The translations under genes were made by a program, and so were the position numbers. Shown one piece after another: positions 8,436-19,363 of a DNA stretch of 64,000 nucleotides. The stretch's first letter is position 1. The number at the start of each line of letters is the position of its first letter. Below the pieces are notes generated by a model, which saw nothing but the letters and a program-made list of their open reading frames with translations, was not told where the DNA came from and made no database searches. The DNA is taken from the NCBI RefSeq assembly GCF_000741765.1, contig NZ_JGZU01000009.1:1-64000 (forward strand). Reading direction: 5' to 3'. The stretch comes from Bifidobacterium tsurumiense (GTDB lineage Bacteria > Actinomycetota > Actinomycetes > Actinomycetales > Bifidobacteriaceae).

Positions 8436-9233
8436 TCATAGAGCAGACTTGCCCATAAGTTCTTGGACAAGCTTGTCATATCGTTCCGCGGCTTCATGTG
8501 GATTGCCGTCGAATATGACGCTCTGATTATGCATGAGTATCGTCCGGTCGATCGCAAAGTGAGGATTCGTGGTCATGGCCACATCATGAGTCGCGAAAAT
8601 AACTTGCAGATTTCCGGAGAAAAGAGCGGTTGCCACACGATCGGTGCCGTGTTCATCCAAGCCTTTTGTCGGTTCATCTGCGACAATCGTGCATGGGCGA
8701 GTGGCTAGTGCCGCAACTACGGCGAGCAAGTGGCGGCGCTCGCTATCCAATTCCGCAGCATTTAGTCTTGAACTATCAGCCAATGCGAATCGGGCAAATA
8801 AGTCGCCGACAAGGGCATCGATTTCTGTTCGCGGCACACTTCCAGCTTTGCGAACGGCTGTCGCTACCGCTTCGGCTATTGTTTTGGACTGATAATATGC
8901 ATTGGGTATTTCTTCGCGTCGCACTTTTCCGATATGAGCGGCAATTCGCTTGTTTTCCTTGCGCTGTGCAGTGTCGAATTTCTGCTCACCTGCCGTGATG
9001 GTAACCATGCCGGATGAGGGCAATAAGGCACCGTCCATCAGCTTGAGCAGAGTGGTCTTGCCAGAGCCGTTAAGCCCGATAACCGCAACTCTGCGTTCGT
9101 GAATCTCTAGATTTGTCGAACGCAATCCCACTGTTCCGTCATCATAGACGTGTTCGGCCTGTTCAAGTCGAATCGTCACCGAGTCAACGGTGGGAACGGC
9201 TGGAGTGCGTTTGAAAAGTCTCAGAAGGCTCAT
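8436..9233 (-). CDS. Lone ECF/CbiO-like ABC ATPase with degenerate signature motif
   Basis: A 265-residue ATP-binding subunit with Walker A GLNGSGKTT, Walker B TIVADEPTKGLD and the H-loop FATHD. The ABC signature is NAAELDSERRHLLAV instead of LSGGQ, losing both glycines. The nearest general resemblance is to the A components of cobalt/biotin-type ECF transporters. No S or T gene lies next to it, so it may pair with the fused modules elsewhere in the window or with genes outside it. The start (ATG before SLLRLFKRTP) is chosen because the upstream extension is of poor coding quality; no strong Shine-Dalgarno precedes it. Confidence 0.75.
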   Translation of the reverse strand: MSLLRLFKRTPAVPTVDSVTIRLEQAEHVYDDGTVGLRSTNLEIHERRVAVIGLNGSGKTTLLKLMDGALLPSSGMVTITAGEQKFDTAQRKENKRIAAHIGKVRREEIPNAYYQSKTIAEAVATAVRKAGSVPRTEIDALVGDLFARFALADSSRLNAAELDSERRHLLAVVAALATRPCTIVADEPTKGLDEHGTDRVATALFSGNLQVIFATHDVAMTTNPHFAIDRTILMHNQSVIFDGNPHEAAERYDKLVQELMGKSAL

Positions 9234-9462
9234 AGTGCTTATTGTAGAACACGGTGATCTGTTTGCTGTGGTGTTCGAATCTATGGATTTACATGAGTTG
9301 AGACCGACTCGGTACTCGTCTATCGGCAGATATGTATTCATGAACGACATTGAGCCAATGGAGGGTTTGAGAATTGAATAGCGGGAACGTTAACCGCGTT
9401 CCACCAGCGCTAGGGTTCCGGCATGGAATTGTCCCCTGAGCGTTTGAAATGGATACAATGAG

Positions 9463-9484
9463 TCCACCGAAGTAATGAGGTGGA
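9463..9484 (+). promoter_or_regulatory. Hairpin covering the ribosome-binding site of the XRE gene
   Basis: TCCACC (9463-9468) pairs with GGTGGA (9479-9484). The Shine-Dalgarno GAGG of the gene starting at 9488 lies partly in the 3' arm, so the fold could restrict translation. A second short inverted repeat (GGAACG...CGTTCC) lies further upstream. Confidence 0.5.
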
Positions 9485-9487
9485 TAA

Positions 9488-9694
9488 ATGAGTATCAAGA
9501 CTTTACGTTTGAAACGTGGCATGACACAGAAAGAGCTTGCAGAAAAAATACCCGGATTTGATAGAGGCAGAATAGCTGACTACGAGACAGGTAGGCGATC
9601 CGTCTCTAACATGACTCTTGGTAAAGCTTTAGCAATCTGTGACGCTTTGCATGTGTCTAATCCACGCAAGCTACTCGATGATGATATCGAGTAG
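9488..9694 (+). CDS. XRE family helix-turn-helix regulator (68 aa)
   Basis: A 68-residue protein made of a single Cro/C1-type HTH domain: LRLKRGMTQKELAEKIPG, FDRGRIADYETGRRSVSNMTLGKALAICDALHV. The QKELA helix and the GRIADYE recognition helix are typical. The upstream half is less GC-rich than neighbouring genes. Its last nine codon bases and the stop form one arm of a perfect 9-bp hairpin (9671-9694). It is followed by a chain of further hairpins and a 53-codon ORF. Such small solo XRE proteins often control phage-like or plasmid-like cassettes; that is inference here. Confidence 0.85.
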   Translation: MSIKTLRLKRGMTQKELAEKIPGFDRGRIADYETGRRSVSNMTLGKALAICDALHVSNPRKLLDDDIE

Positions 9695-9829
9695 GCGCGG
9701 TAAGGGTTCGACTCCTTTACCACGCACGAGGCACCAGACGGTTGCCTTACAATCAAGCTGCTAGTCGGTATAAAAATACCTACAACTAGCTGCAACTAGT
9801 CGAGGTATCCGATTGCGGCATTACCGCAA
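9671..9829 (+). other. Run of five consecutive RNA-type hairpins, one resembling a tRNA T-arm
   Basis: In order: (1) CTACTCGAT/ATCGAGTAG, 9 bp, loop of 6, ending on the XRE stop codon. (2) GGTAAGGG/CCTTTACC, 8 bp, with the seven-base loop TTCGACT (9699-9721), a match to the tRNA T-loop consensus. (3) GGCACC/GGTTGCC around AGAC (9730-9746). (4) GCTGCTAGT/ACTAGCTGC (one mismatch, 9758-9793) enclosing GGTAT-AAAA-ATACC. (5) TTGCGG/CCGCAA (9813-9829), abutting the Shine-Dalgarno of the next ORF. A direct repeat of CTAGTCG(AG)GTAT spans 9761-9807. No D-arm, anticodon arm or 5' acceptor strand is present, so this is not a tRNA gene. Confidence 0.6.
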
Positions 9830-9840
9830 AGGAAGTTGAT

Positions 9841-10002
9841 ATGACTAATTATATCATCAATGGCGACATTACCATCAACGGTAGGCATGTTCATTTTGAA
9901 CAAGCGGACAGTTGCGTAGCAGTCGCCACGATAGACGATGCAATCGAGTTAAGGCTTGGCTCGCTAGCTCAAGTCCACAGACTGTTAAGACTGTTGGCTT
10001 AA
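9841..10002 (+). CDS. Small ORF of 53 residues, unknown
   Basis: ATG at 9841 is preceded by AAAGGAAG with good spacing. The product (MTNYIINGDITINGRHVHFEQ...) has a beta-like N-terminus with two INGDI/INGR turns and a helical C-terminus (IDDAIELRLGSLAQVHRLLRLLA). I do not recognise it. Its strong ribosome-binding site, the hairpin directly before it and the neighbouring XRE gene suggest one small regulated unit. Codon use is more A/T-rich than in the flanking genes. Confidence 0.5.
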   Translation: MTNYIINGDITINGRHVHFEQADSCVAVATIDDAIELRLGSLAQVHRLLRLLA

Positions 10003-10017
10003 GCGTCATATGAACGA

Positions 10018-10087
10018 TAAGTCGGTAGCTTGTTCTGCCGACTTACCCCCGACTCACACCCAGCTTAAACTTCTTATCGGTAAGCTG
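10018..10087 (+). other. Two hairpins after the 53-residue ORF
   Basis: TAAGTCGG (10018-10025) pairs with CCGACTTA (10038-10045), 8 bp with a 12-base loop. CAGCTTA (10061-10067) pairs with TAAGCTG (10081-10087). Neither has a T tract, so a classical terminator is not supported. 10088-10172 shows nothing further. Confidence 0.5.
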
Positions 10088-10172
10088 ACATGCCAATATC
10101 ACACAGACTTTCAATCAACTAGTCATCTGCCTCATCAATAAGACCCAAGGAAAAGGGAATCGCGGACGGCAG

Positions 10173-12509
10173 TCATAAAAGCGGTAAGAACCATGAAGCC
10201 ACGCGATGCCAGAGTTCGGGATTAGAACGCAGCATGGCATCGTCTCGTCCTGACACAAAACCAGACATCGCGGTTATGACTATTGAATACAGCAGTATGA
10301 CGACCACAATGCAACGCAATACCCATAGACCGATACCCAATCGAGAATCGTCGGAAGAGCGTATGTGTTCACATCGCGAGGCAAGGTCGGATTGCTGCAG
10401 AGTTGAAGATTCGAGTGGTTTTCGGCGATGTTCTCCAAGCATTACCGCCAGCGTTCCTATTGCAGGCATGGCCAGAAGCCAGGCGAAATCGGCTATATAG
10501 CGCCATCCTATGCCACCCTGTATGCTGTCCACCACAAGAATGAGCGTCCCAATGCCGAGACAAGCAGTGAGCATATTCCGTAGCAAGATATTGGCGAAAT
10601 ACTTCCTCAACAATGGGATTGCCACAGCCAATGCGAGGAACGGGCATAGCACCACGATCCCGGCTACCATGGGTTCAGCATATCCCCATTGTGGCAGAGG
10701 CGTTGGTGATATGCCGATCCAAGGGAATCGATGAGTGAGCCGAAGTGGCAGCAATAAGTAATATCCAAGAGTTGGCATGACATTGGCCCAATCGGTATGA
10801 TGCGCAGTCATATCGGTGACCGTGAGCTGATAGGCGTTGCCGAAATTGAGGGGCGAGCCGAATCGAAGCATGTTGTACCAAGCCAGTGGGACGGTTATCA
10901 GCACAGCGGGAATGGTCACGGCAAGAATCGGTTTGAGTGCGTGGGCAACACTGACCGAATGGTTCTTCAGGGCTCGTTTCAATGCAATAATTTGATCGGA
11001 AAACAGAGGCAGTCCCGCAAGAGCCACCAAAGCAAAAGCAGGTCTGCAGCCAACGTTCGCTGCTATGCAAATCGCACCTGAGGCTAAATGCGGGAGGGAA
11101 ATCGGCGTGGTTCCTAGGATTGCCCAGATGCCTCGAGTTCTGATGGGATTAGCGGTTTGGGATGCAGCGTTCGATTCAGAGGCAGCTAAGTTCCGACTTT
11201 GTTCATGCCGAGGCCTGAAAGCGCCCAGCCACAGCCATAATCCCAATGAGCTGAGCAGTAATGATGCCGATATGGGCACTGAATAGAAGTTGGTGCGGAA
11301 CCATAGATAATACGAATTGGATCCGATCGCGAACAGAGTCAGGGCTATGGATGCAAAGGCCAGGCTGGCATGAGGAAAAGCCATGTGAACGATCCGAATA
11401 ATCAGCAAGCTCCCGAAAACCAGGAAACCGAACATCAAGAAGAGCACGGCGGCATCCGAGGGCAGTGAAGTGCTTAGGCCTGGCAAGAGCGGGCTGAGCA
11501 AGCGGTAGGGGACGAATAACAATAAGGCTGGCAGCACTCCGAAATAGGAATACCAATGCCCTTCATAGAATGCGTAATCCCAGTAGATGGGCGTAGTGCC
11601 TTGGGCGAGCAATTGATCGCGAACCGCGGTGTCATAAGGGTTATCGGCTTGGGCAAGCGCTTGCGGAACGGGAAGATCCAGCCATGTGTGACCGTGTATC
11701 AATGCGTCTGCCAGATGGCCGTATTGGTCAAAATCATAAGTATAGCCACCATCGATATGGAATGACGACGGTTGTGAGAACCTCAATAGCCAAATGATGC
11801 GGAATATGCTCATCAAGGCAAAGGGAAGGAGCGCCACGGCGAAAAGAAGCCTTTGGGAAGTCTTCTTCGTATCCAGAGGGGTATTCCAAAGCAACGAATG
11901 CGGTCTGAACAGCATGATTAAGACCAGCACGACTATCATCGCGGCGACACGGAGCCAATCGATATGAAAAGGAACGCGGACATTGGCGCGAATCGCAGCT
12001 ATGGGAATAAGCGAACCTGCAGGTTCTTGAATCCAAAGGCGTATGGTGTGCCGCGCATTGCTATGCACATACAGTGATCGAGGAACGCGCACATCAACCG
12101 ACTGCGTTTTGCCGGCAATGCCATCGCTATCCACTCTCACATACAGGGATTTGACAATATCCTTATCCTTTGCGGCTGATTCGGAATCCTGCTCGGAGGA
12201 GTCTGAGATGGAGGTATCAGGATCGATGCGAGCATAGGAGGAGGAGCCGTCTGCCTCGACTTCAAGGAAGGCTTGCGTGGGATCAGTGATTTCCAGCAAA
12301 CCGTCATCGCGTTGTTGCAGGCCGGGGCCGAGGATATTGGAAGCGGAGGCTGAATCGGTGCTGGCCGACAGCGTGCTCCAGAATGGCATATTGAATCCGA
12401 TGATCTCCACGCTGGCTATGGCCAATAATGCGACCAGCAGTGCCAAGAGCTTTGTGCGTCCCTTTCTCAACGTCAATGAGACATTACGATGGAGGTTGCG
12501 CATATGCAT
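10173..12509 (-). CDS. Large polytopic membrane protein, possible GT-C type glycosyltransferase
   Basis: About 778 residues. An N-terminal membrane anchor (LLALLVALLAIASVEIIGF) is followed by an extracytoplasmic region of about 150 residues with Ser/Asp-rich stretches, then ten or more hydrophobic segments. A conserved-looking loop after the third helix contains GGYTYDFDQYGHLADALIHGH and later YWDYAFYEGHWYSYFGVLPA; acidic residues in the first large loop are typical of lipid-linked-sugar GT-C enzymes. I do not recognise a named family, so GT-C is inference from topology. The start at 12509 is five bases after AGAAGG; ATG at 12503 is also possible. It is divergent from the TPR protein gene at 12672. 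Confidence 0.7.
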   Translation of the reverse strand: MHMRNLHRNVSLTLRKGRTKLLALLVALLAIASVEIIGFNMPFWSTLSASTDSASASNILGPGLQQRDDGLLEITDPTQAFLEVEADGSSSYARIDPDTSISDSSEQDSESAAKDKDIVKSLYVRVDSDGIAGKTQSVDVRVPRSLYVHSNARHTIRLWIQEPAGSLIPIAAIRANVRVPFHIDWLRVAAMIVVLVLIMLFRPHSLLWNTPLDTKKTSQRLLFAVALLPFALMSIFRIIWLLRFSQPSSFHIDGGYTYDFDQYGHLADALIHGHTWLDLPVPQALAQADNPYDTAVRDQLLAQGTTPIYWDYAFYEGHWYSYFGVLPALLLFVPYRLLSPLLPGLSTSLPSDAAVLFLMFGFLVFGSLLIIRIVHMAFPHASLAFASIALTLFAIGSNSYYLWFRTNFYSVPISASLLLSSLGLWLWLGAFRPRHEQSRNLAASESNAASQTANPIRTRGIWAILGTTPISLPHLASGAICIAANVGCRPAFALVALAGLPLFSDQIIALKRALKNHSVSVAHALKPILAVTIPAVLITVPLAWYNMLRFGSPLNFGNAYQLTVTDMTAHHTDWANVMPTLGYYLLLPLRLTHRFPWIGISPTPLPQWGYAEPMVAGIVVLCPFLALAVAIPLLRKYFANILLRNMLTACLGIGTLILVVDSIQGGIGWRYIADFAWLLAMPAIGTLAVMLGEHRRKPLESSTLQQSDLASRCEHIRSSDDSRLGIGLWVLRCIVVVILLYSIVITAMSGFVSGRDDAMLRSNPELWHRVASWFLPLL

Positions 12510-12671
12510 GCATGCCTTCTGCGATAACGAGACTGGGAATACGCTCACTTATCCGATTCTATATGTCGATGTGTGCAAAGGTTCTGCATAGGGGAGAATG
12601 CTTGGTATTGCGCAGATTTTAGGCATTCATCTATAAGCTGTATGTCTGGTTGGGTTAGGACAATAACAGTT

Positions 12672-15600
12672 ATGCCTGAATTCACACCTCACCCACATGA
12701 GCATGGACGTCGACGTTCTGACGATATGCTGTCGCGTCTTTTGCGTGGTATGCATATCGTCTCGTCCGATCAGCGCAGGAAATCCGGACGTCAGGAGCAA
12801 GTCATGGCGAATGCCCTGCCTGAAGATGCCATGCGGGTTATGCGTGAGCAAGCAATCAATCTGTCTGCTTTGGTGAAGCGTCGCATTTACACCGATCTAC
12901 CAGGTGTCCCATCCGGTGTGAGCCTGGGATGGGCTCAATTGCCGAAATCGGGTGGCCAGTCCTTCTCAATCGGTGTATTCATGGATCGCGGTCGTTTCAC
13001 GCAAATCGCGCTCGCGGATGGCAAAGGGCGCGTATTCATGGGCCATGAGCCTGATATGGATACGCATGATATCGAACCGCGTTTCATGTTCGTAGAAGAG
13101 TCGGAATTGCATCTTTCTGATGCCAGCCGGCTTGGCAGGAACCGTGGTCGGGGACCGTTCGGGTTGCCGATATTGCCGCAGAAGGCTGCGGATCGCAAAT
13201 CTGCTCATGCATTGCAAGGCGGTATGGTTGGACGTGACGATACTGGCCGCATGACATGGTTGGCTTCCTGGCTCAAAAGTGATGGCAGATATGCCTTGGA
13301 ACAGATGCGAACGGCGCTGCCTGAAGAACTGAGACTCAATCTGGAATATCGCGATGCCATGGCGATTGGTTTTCTTGTGGCATATGTGTTGCCGCGTATG
13401 AGTGGCATGCTCATTGGATTTGGTTCAGGCAATATTTTCCGTCGATTGAATAGGGAAGCGCCCATTGGCGCGATTCGCCGCAGTGTCGAAGATACCAAGG
13501 ACGCCAGGGATCATGGGATGCGGGTTTCGGGCTTGGAGGAATACTTTGCCGACCTGATGCAGGAGGCCGGAGCTTTGGGTGAAGCGCGTGGCCTTGAAGC
13601 GGTTCATGGCGCTGAGAAATTGCATTTATTCACTTCGAGCTTTTCGGGCAACTATTTCTTTACTTGGGATTCTTCTTTGGATTTCGCTTCGGCATTGACA
13701 TCCCTTCGTATTGAAGGCAATCTGAATCGGTTTGCTCAAATTAGCGCATTGCTTGAGCATAATGCCAATATCGGCGCATATCCGGTTGAGGATACGGTAA
13801 CCAAGGCTCAGGCCGCGCAGATCGATTTCATACTTTTGGAGAATCCAGCATTGCTGACTCTGCGCACGCCTGTGGATGGTGATGAGCGTCGACGAGAGGT
13901 TGATCTTGCTGATGATCGCATGGCTGTAAACCGCATGGTGGATATGGCACGTGACACGGCCGCACGCATGCATGAAGAGCATCCAGATCCCATGCGACAG
14001 TCGGAATCGGGTGTTTCGCAACCTCTGCAGGGCGCTCATCCGGTTGACGCTGCAGGATCTGAATGGGTGTATCGACAGGCGCTTTCACTGTTAATCAGGC
14101 AGTTGCGTTTGCCTTATCGATTCGATATGGAGATGCGCTCAAATCTTGTCGGCGGGCAGGTCGCCATGGCGTTTACGACAGCAGGTGCCTCAATGATGCC
14201 CATGAGCCGCTACGATGTGGATCGACGCACTTGGATGCCGCTTTCACAGGCAGATCGCGCAGCAATGAGTGCCCAATATAACCTGCGAGTCGGATTGATG
14301 ATGGCGGCTTTGGCTTTCGGAGCTGATGCCCATGTCAAAAACGTAACCTTGCACATTGATTCCATAGGACTTGAGGAGGCGGTGGCTGAGCAAAATTCAG
14401 CCATATCAGCTCTTATGGGAGAAGCCATGCACGCCTTCGAGCGAATGCGAGCGTCCAATGTGCGCGTATCCGGCGCCAAGGGTGATCCCAAGGATGGCGA
14501 TATCCACGGTGATCCAACCTTGGCCGGAACTCTTGGGAGTGAGGGACGTCCCCATGACAGCGCAGGTTCGGCCAGCCACGCAGGAGGTGAGGAATCAGAT
14601 CATTCATCTGAGCATGGTGAAGCCTCCGTTGCTTCCGGATCTGCGATGCAGACATCCGAAGCCGGTGATGCCAAGGAATCTGACACAGGCCACTTGGAAC
14701 AGGGACAGCCTCGCAGCGATGAGGTTGACGCTGCTCAGGCTTCAACGGCATCCCTTGATCAGCGCTTCGAAGATCTTATGCGTGATGTGGATTTTGACTC
14801 CATGACATTCGAATTGCCTGAGGACGAATCTTTGGCATCTGAGGATGATGCGGATGGCAATGCCAATGCCGCCGCAAACAGTGATTCTTCAGAGGGTCTT
14901 GCGCAGGATGGCAATAACCCTTTGGATGTGCTTCAGCGCAATCCAACGGTAAGGCATATGGTTTCAGTCACTTTCTCACGCGAGCAATTCCTGACAAGAT
15001 TGCATGAGGATGGCTTGCGGCATCCTGAGGAGACCTATCGCAAGTTCTCGGCGAATATGAGATTGGATGCCGATGGCGGTTTTCAGGCTATTGAAGATCA
15101 TGATGTGGATGTGCATGCCGTGCAGTTCGCACCTGTTGGCGCCCAAGAACAGCCCGAACTTGCCGATGCACAGTTTTCTCCGGGGCTGACTCGAATTTTC
15201 GGAGCTGAGGATGCGATCGGGCTCTCCATTCAGCGAGAGGATTTGCTGCATCGCGCGGTCAGCGATTTCCATCGATTGGCTGCTGACGCTCAGTTGCCTT
15301 CTGTGGCGAAGGCTCAGCAGGCCATGGCCATAGTGCAGCGCATCGCTGATCCGGAGCTTGGCGCATTGTCTTCACAGATCAGCAAGGCGCTAATCGATGG
15401 TGAGGACACACCGGATCTGTCCTTCAGTGTTGCCAAGGATTTGGACGCCATGAGGATAAAGGCCCGTGACATGCTTTTCTCGGGACAACCAGAGCAAGCC
15501 ATAGCAATGGCGCAGGAACATGTGGAAAGGCTGGACGCACTCTTTGCCGAAAATGGCGGTGTTCCTCGTTATTTCAACTCATATGCTGAACGCGTGGTTT

Positions 15601-16265
15601 ACAATCACTTGTTTGCCACGCCGGGCGAGCATACAGTGCTTATTCCCGACAATCTGTTCTATGCGCATATGGAATTGGCCGATGTTCTGGCTCAATTACG
15701 AGGTCCCCAGGAGGCGTTGCCACACTTGAACGCGATGGTCTCATATGCTCCTGCATATCCGTTGTCGCATATGAGACTCGCTATGCAATTGGCGCGTAAT
15801 GAGGATTGGGATTCAGCTCGTGCGGCATGCCTGAATGCACTGCGCGTGGCTTTGGATCGCGATGATGCAGCCTTCGCTTACTACCGATTTGCATATGCCG
15901 AATGGATGCGCGACGAATTCGACGTTGCCGCGGCGGCATATATGATGAGCGAACACATCGCTCCCGGACAAATCGCCGCTCTTCAGACGGAACTGCGAGA
16001 ATTAAGCGCTCGCGCTGATTCTCAGTGCATTAGCATTCCGAGAGATGTCGAAGAGGCGCAATCGGTGTTGATTGAACATGATTTGCCTGTCTGGCCTCAT
16101 ACTCAGGTCGCGCATATCGTGCGTGATGCGGCGCGTGCAAGCGTTGACAATGGCATGTTCGTCTTGGCGCGAACCTTATCGGTGGCTTCGGCGCGTATGA
16201 GTGCTGACGACAATGATGGTATCGATATGGCGCAGGTTCAGTTCCTACGTTCCTTGGGAGCGTAA
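12672..16265 (+). CDS. Large protein of unknown function with C-terminal TPR-like repeats (1197 aa)
   Basis: The N-terminal ~480 residues form an unrecognised, apparently soluble domain (ALVKRRIYTDLPGVPSGVSLG..., LGWAQLPKSGGQSFSIGVFMDRG). A second domain (YRQALSLLIRQLRLPYRFDMEMRSN...) leads into a long acidic Ser/Gly/Asp/Glu linker (about 600-760). The C-terminal ~370 residues are helical with TPR-like units (FYAHMELADVLAQLRGPQEALPHL, YPLSHMRLAMQLARNEDWDSARAACLNAL, FAYYRFAYAEWMRDEFDVAAAAYMMSEHIAPG). No signal peptide or membrane helix is seen. The start is an ATG without a strong Shine-Dalgarno; a frame extension upstream looks non-coding. I believe similar proteins occur in other bifidobacteria, but no function is known to me. 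A terminator follows. Confidence 0.8.
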   Translation: MPEFTPHPHEHGRRRSDDMLSRLLRGMHIVSSDQRRKSGRQEQVMANALPEDAMRVMREQAINLSALVKRRIYTDLPGVPSGVSLGWAQLPKSGGQSFSIGVFMDRGRFTQIALADGKGRVFMGHEPDMDTHDIEPRFMFVEESELHLSDASRLGRNRGRGPFGLPILPQKAADRKSAHALQGGMVGRDDTGRMTWLASWLKSDGRYALEQMRTALPEELRLNLEYRDAMAIGFLVAYVLPRMSGMLIGFGSGNIFRRLNREAPIGAIRRSVEDTKDARDHGMRVSGLEEYFADLMQEAGALGEARGLEAVHGAEKLHLFTSSFSGNYFFTWDSSLDFASALTSLRIEGNLNRFAQISALLEHNANIGAYPVEDTVTKAQAAQIDFILLENPALLTLRTPVDGDERRREVDLADDRMAVNRMVDMARDTAARMHEEHPDPMRQSESGVSQPLQGAHPVDAAGSEWVYRQALSLLIRQLRLPYRFDMEMRSNLVGGQVAMAFTTAGASMMPMSRYDVDRRTWMPLSQADRAAMSAQYNLRVGLMMAALAFGADAHVKNVTLHIDSIGLEEAVAEQNSAISALMGEAMHAFERMRASNVRVSGAKGDPKDGDIHGDPTLAGTLGSEGRPHDSAGSASHAGGEESDHSSEHGEASVASGSAMQTSEAGDAKESDTGHLEQGQPRSDEVDAAQASTASLDQRFEDLMRDVDFDSMTFELPEDESLASEDDADGNANAAANSDSSEGLAQDGNNPLDVLQRNPTVRHMVSVTFSREQFLTRLHEDGLRHPEETYRKFSANMRLDADGGFQAIEDHDVDVHAVQFAPVGAQEQPELADAQFSPGLTRIFGAEDAIGLSIQREDLLHRAVSDFHRLAADAQLPSVAKAQQAMAIVQRIADPELGALSSQISKALIDGEDTPDLSFSVAKDLDAMRIKARDMLFSGQPEQAIAMAQEHVERLDALFAENGGVPRYFNSYAERVVYNHLFATPGEHTVLIPDNLFYAHMELADVLAQLRGPQEALPHLNAMVSYAPAYPLSHMRLAMQLARNEDWDSARAACLNALRVALDRDDAAFAYYRFAYAEWMRDEFDVAAAAYMMSEHIAPGQIAALQTELRELSARADSQCISIPRDVEEAQSVLIEHDLPVWPHTQVAHIVRDAARASVDNGMFVLARTLSVASARMSADDNDGIDMAQVQFLRSLGA

Positions 16266-16290
16266 TAACGCAGAAATACAAGGCAAAGGT

Positions 16291-16323
16291 CGGAAGAAGT
16301 GGTAATACTAGCCACTGCTTCCG
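16291..16323 (+). terminator. Terminator between the TPR protein gene and ligA
   Basis: CGGAAG-A-AGTGG pairs with CCACT-G-CTTCCG (one internal mismatch, loop of 9) and is followed by GCTGTTTCTTCTT. Confidence 0.7.
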
Positions 16324-16386
16324 GCTGTTTCTTCTTGCCATTTCTCCTCTACAATCAGTAGTTGAAATGGCATTTGTGGCGAATAA

Positions 16387-19170
<2,784 letters not shown>

Positions 19171-19189
19171 ATACCGTCAACGCACACCA

Positions 19190-19240
19190 GTGGTATTGCA
19201 CTTTGCCATATGAGGTAACGGAGACTTAGTGCAATACCAC
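19190..19240. terminator. Bidirectional terminator between convergent ligA and mrp
   Basis: A perfect 13-bp inverted repeat (GTGGTATTGCACT at 19190-19202, its complement at 19228-19240). After a two-base mismatch it extends outwards through CACAC/GTGTG. It sits in the 190-base gap between the two stop codons. Confidence 0.7.
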
Positions 19241-19363
19241 ATTGTGTGGAATGTCGGCTGGTTCACTGCACATGTTGCTGAATGCACAACCATACAAATG
19301 ACCAGCGGTCTGGTCATGCAATCGCTCTGTCGGGCACATCGGTTAGAGAGGTGCCGTACGTGG

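Noticed and set aside
9640-9725. Complete tRNA gene ending in the T-arm at 9699
   Set aside because: No matching 5' acceptor strand, D-arm or anticodon stem can be placed upstream; that sequence is the XRE coding region.
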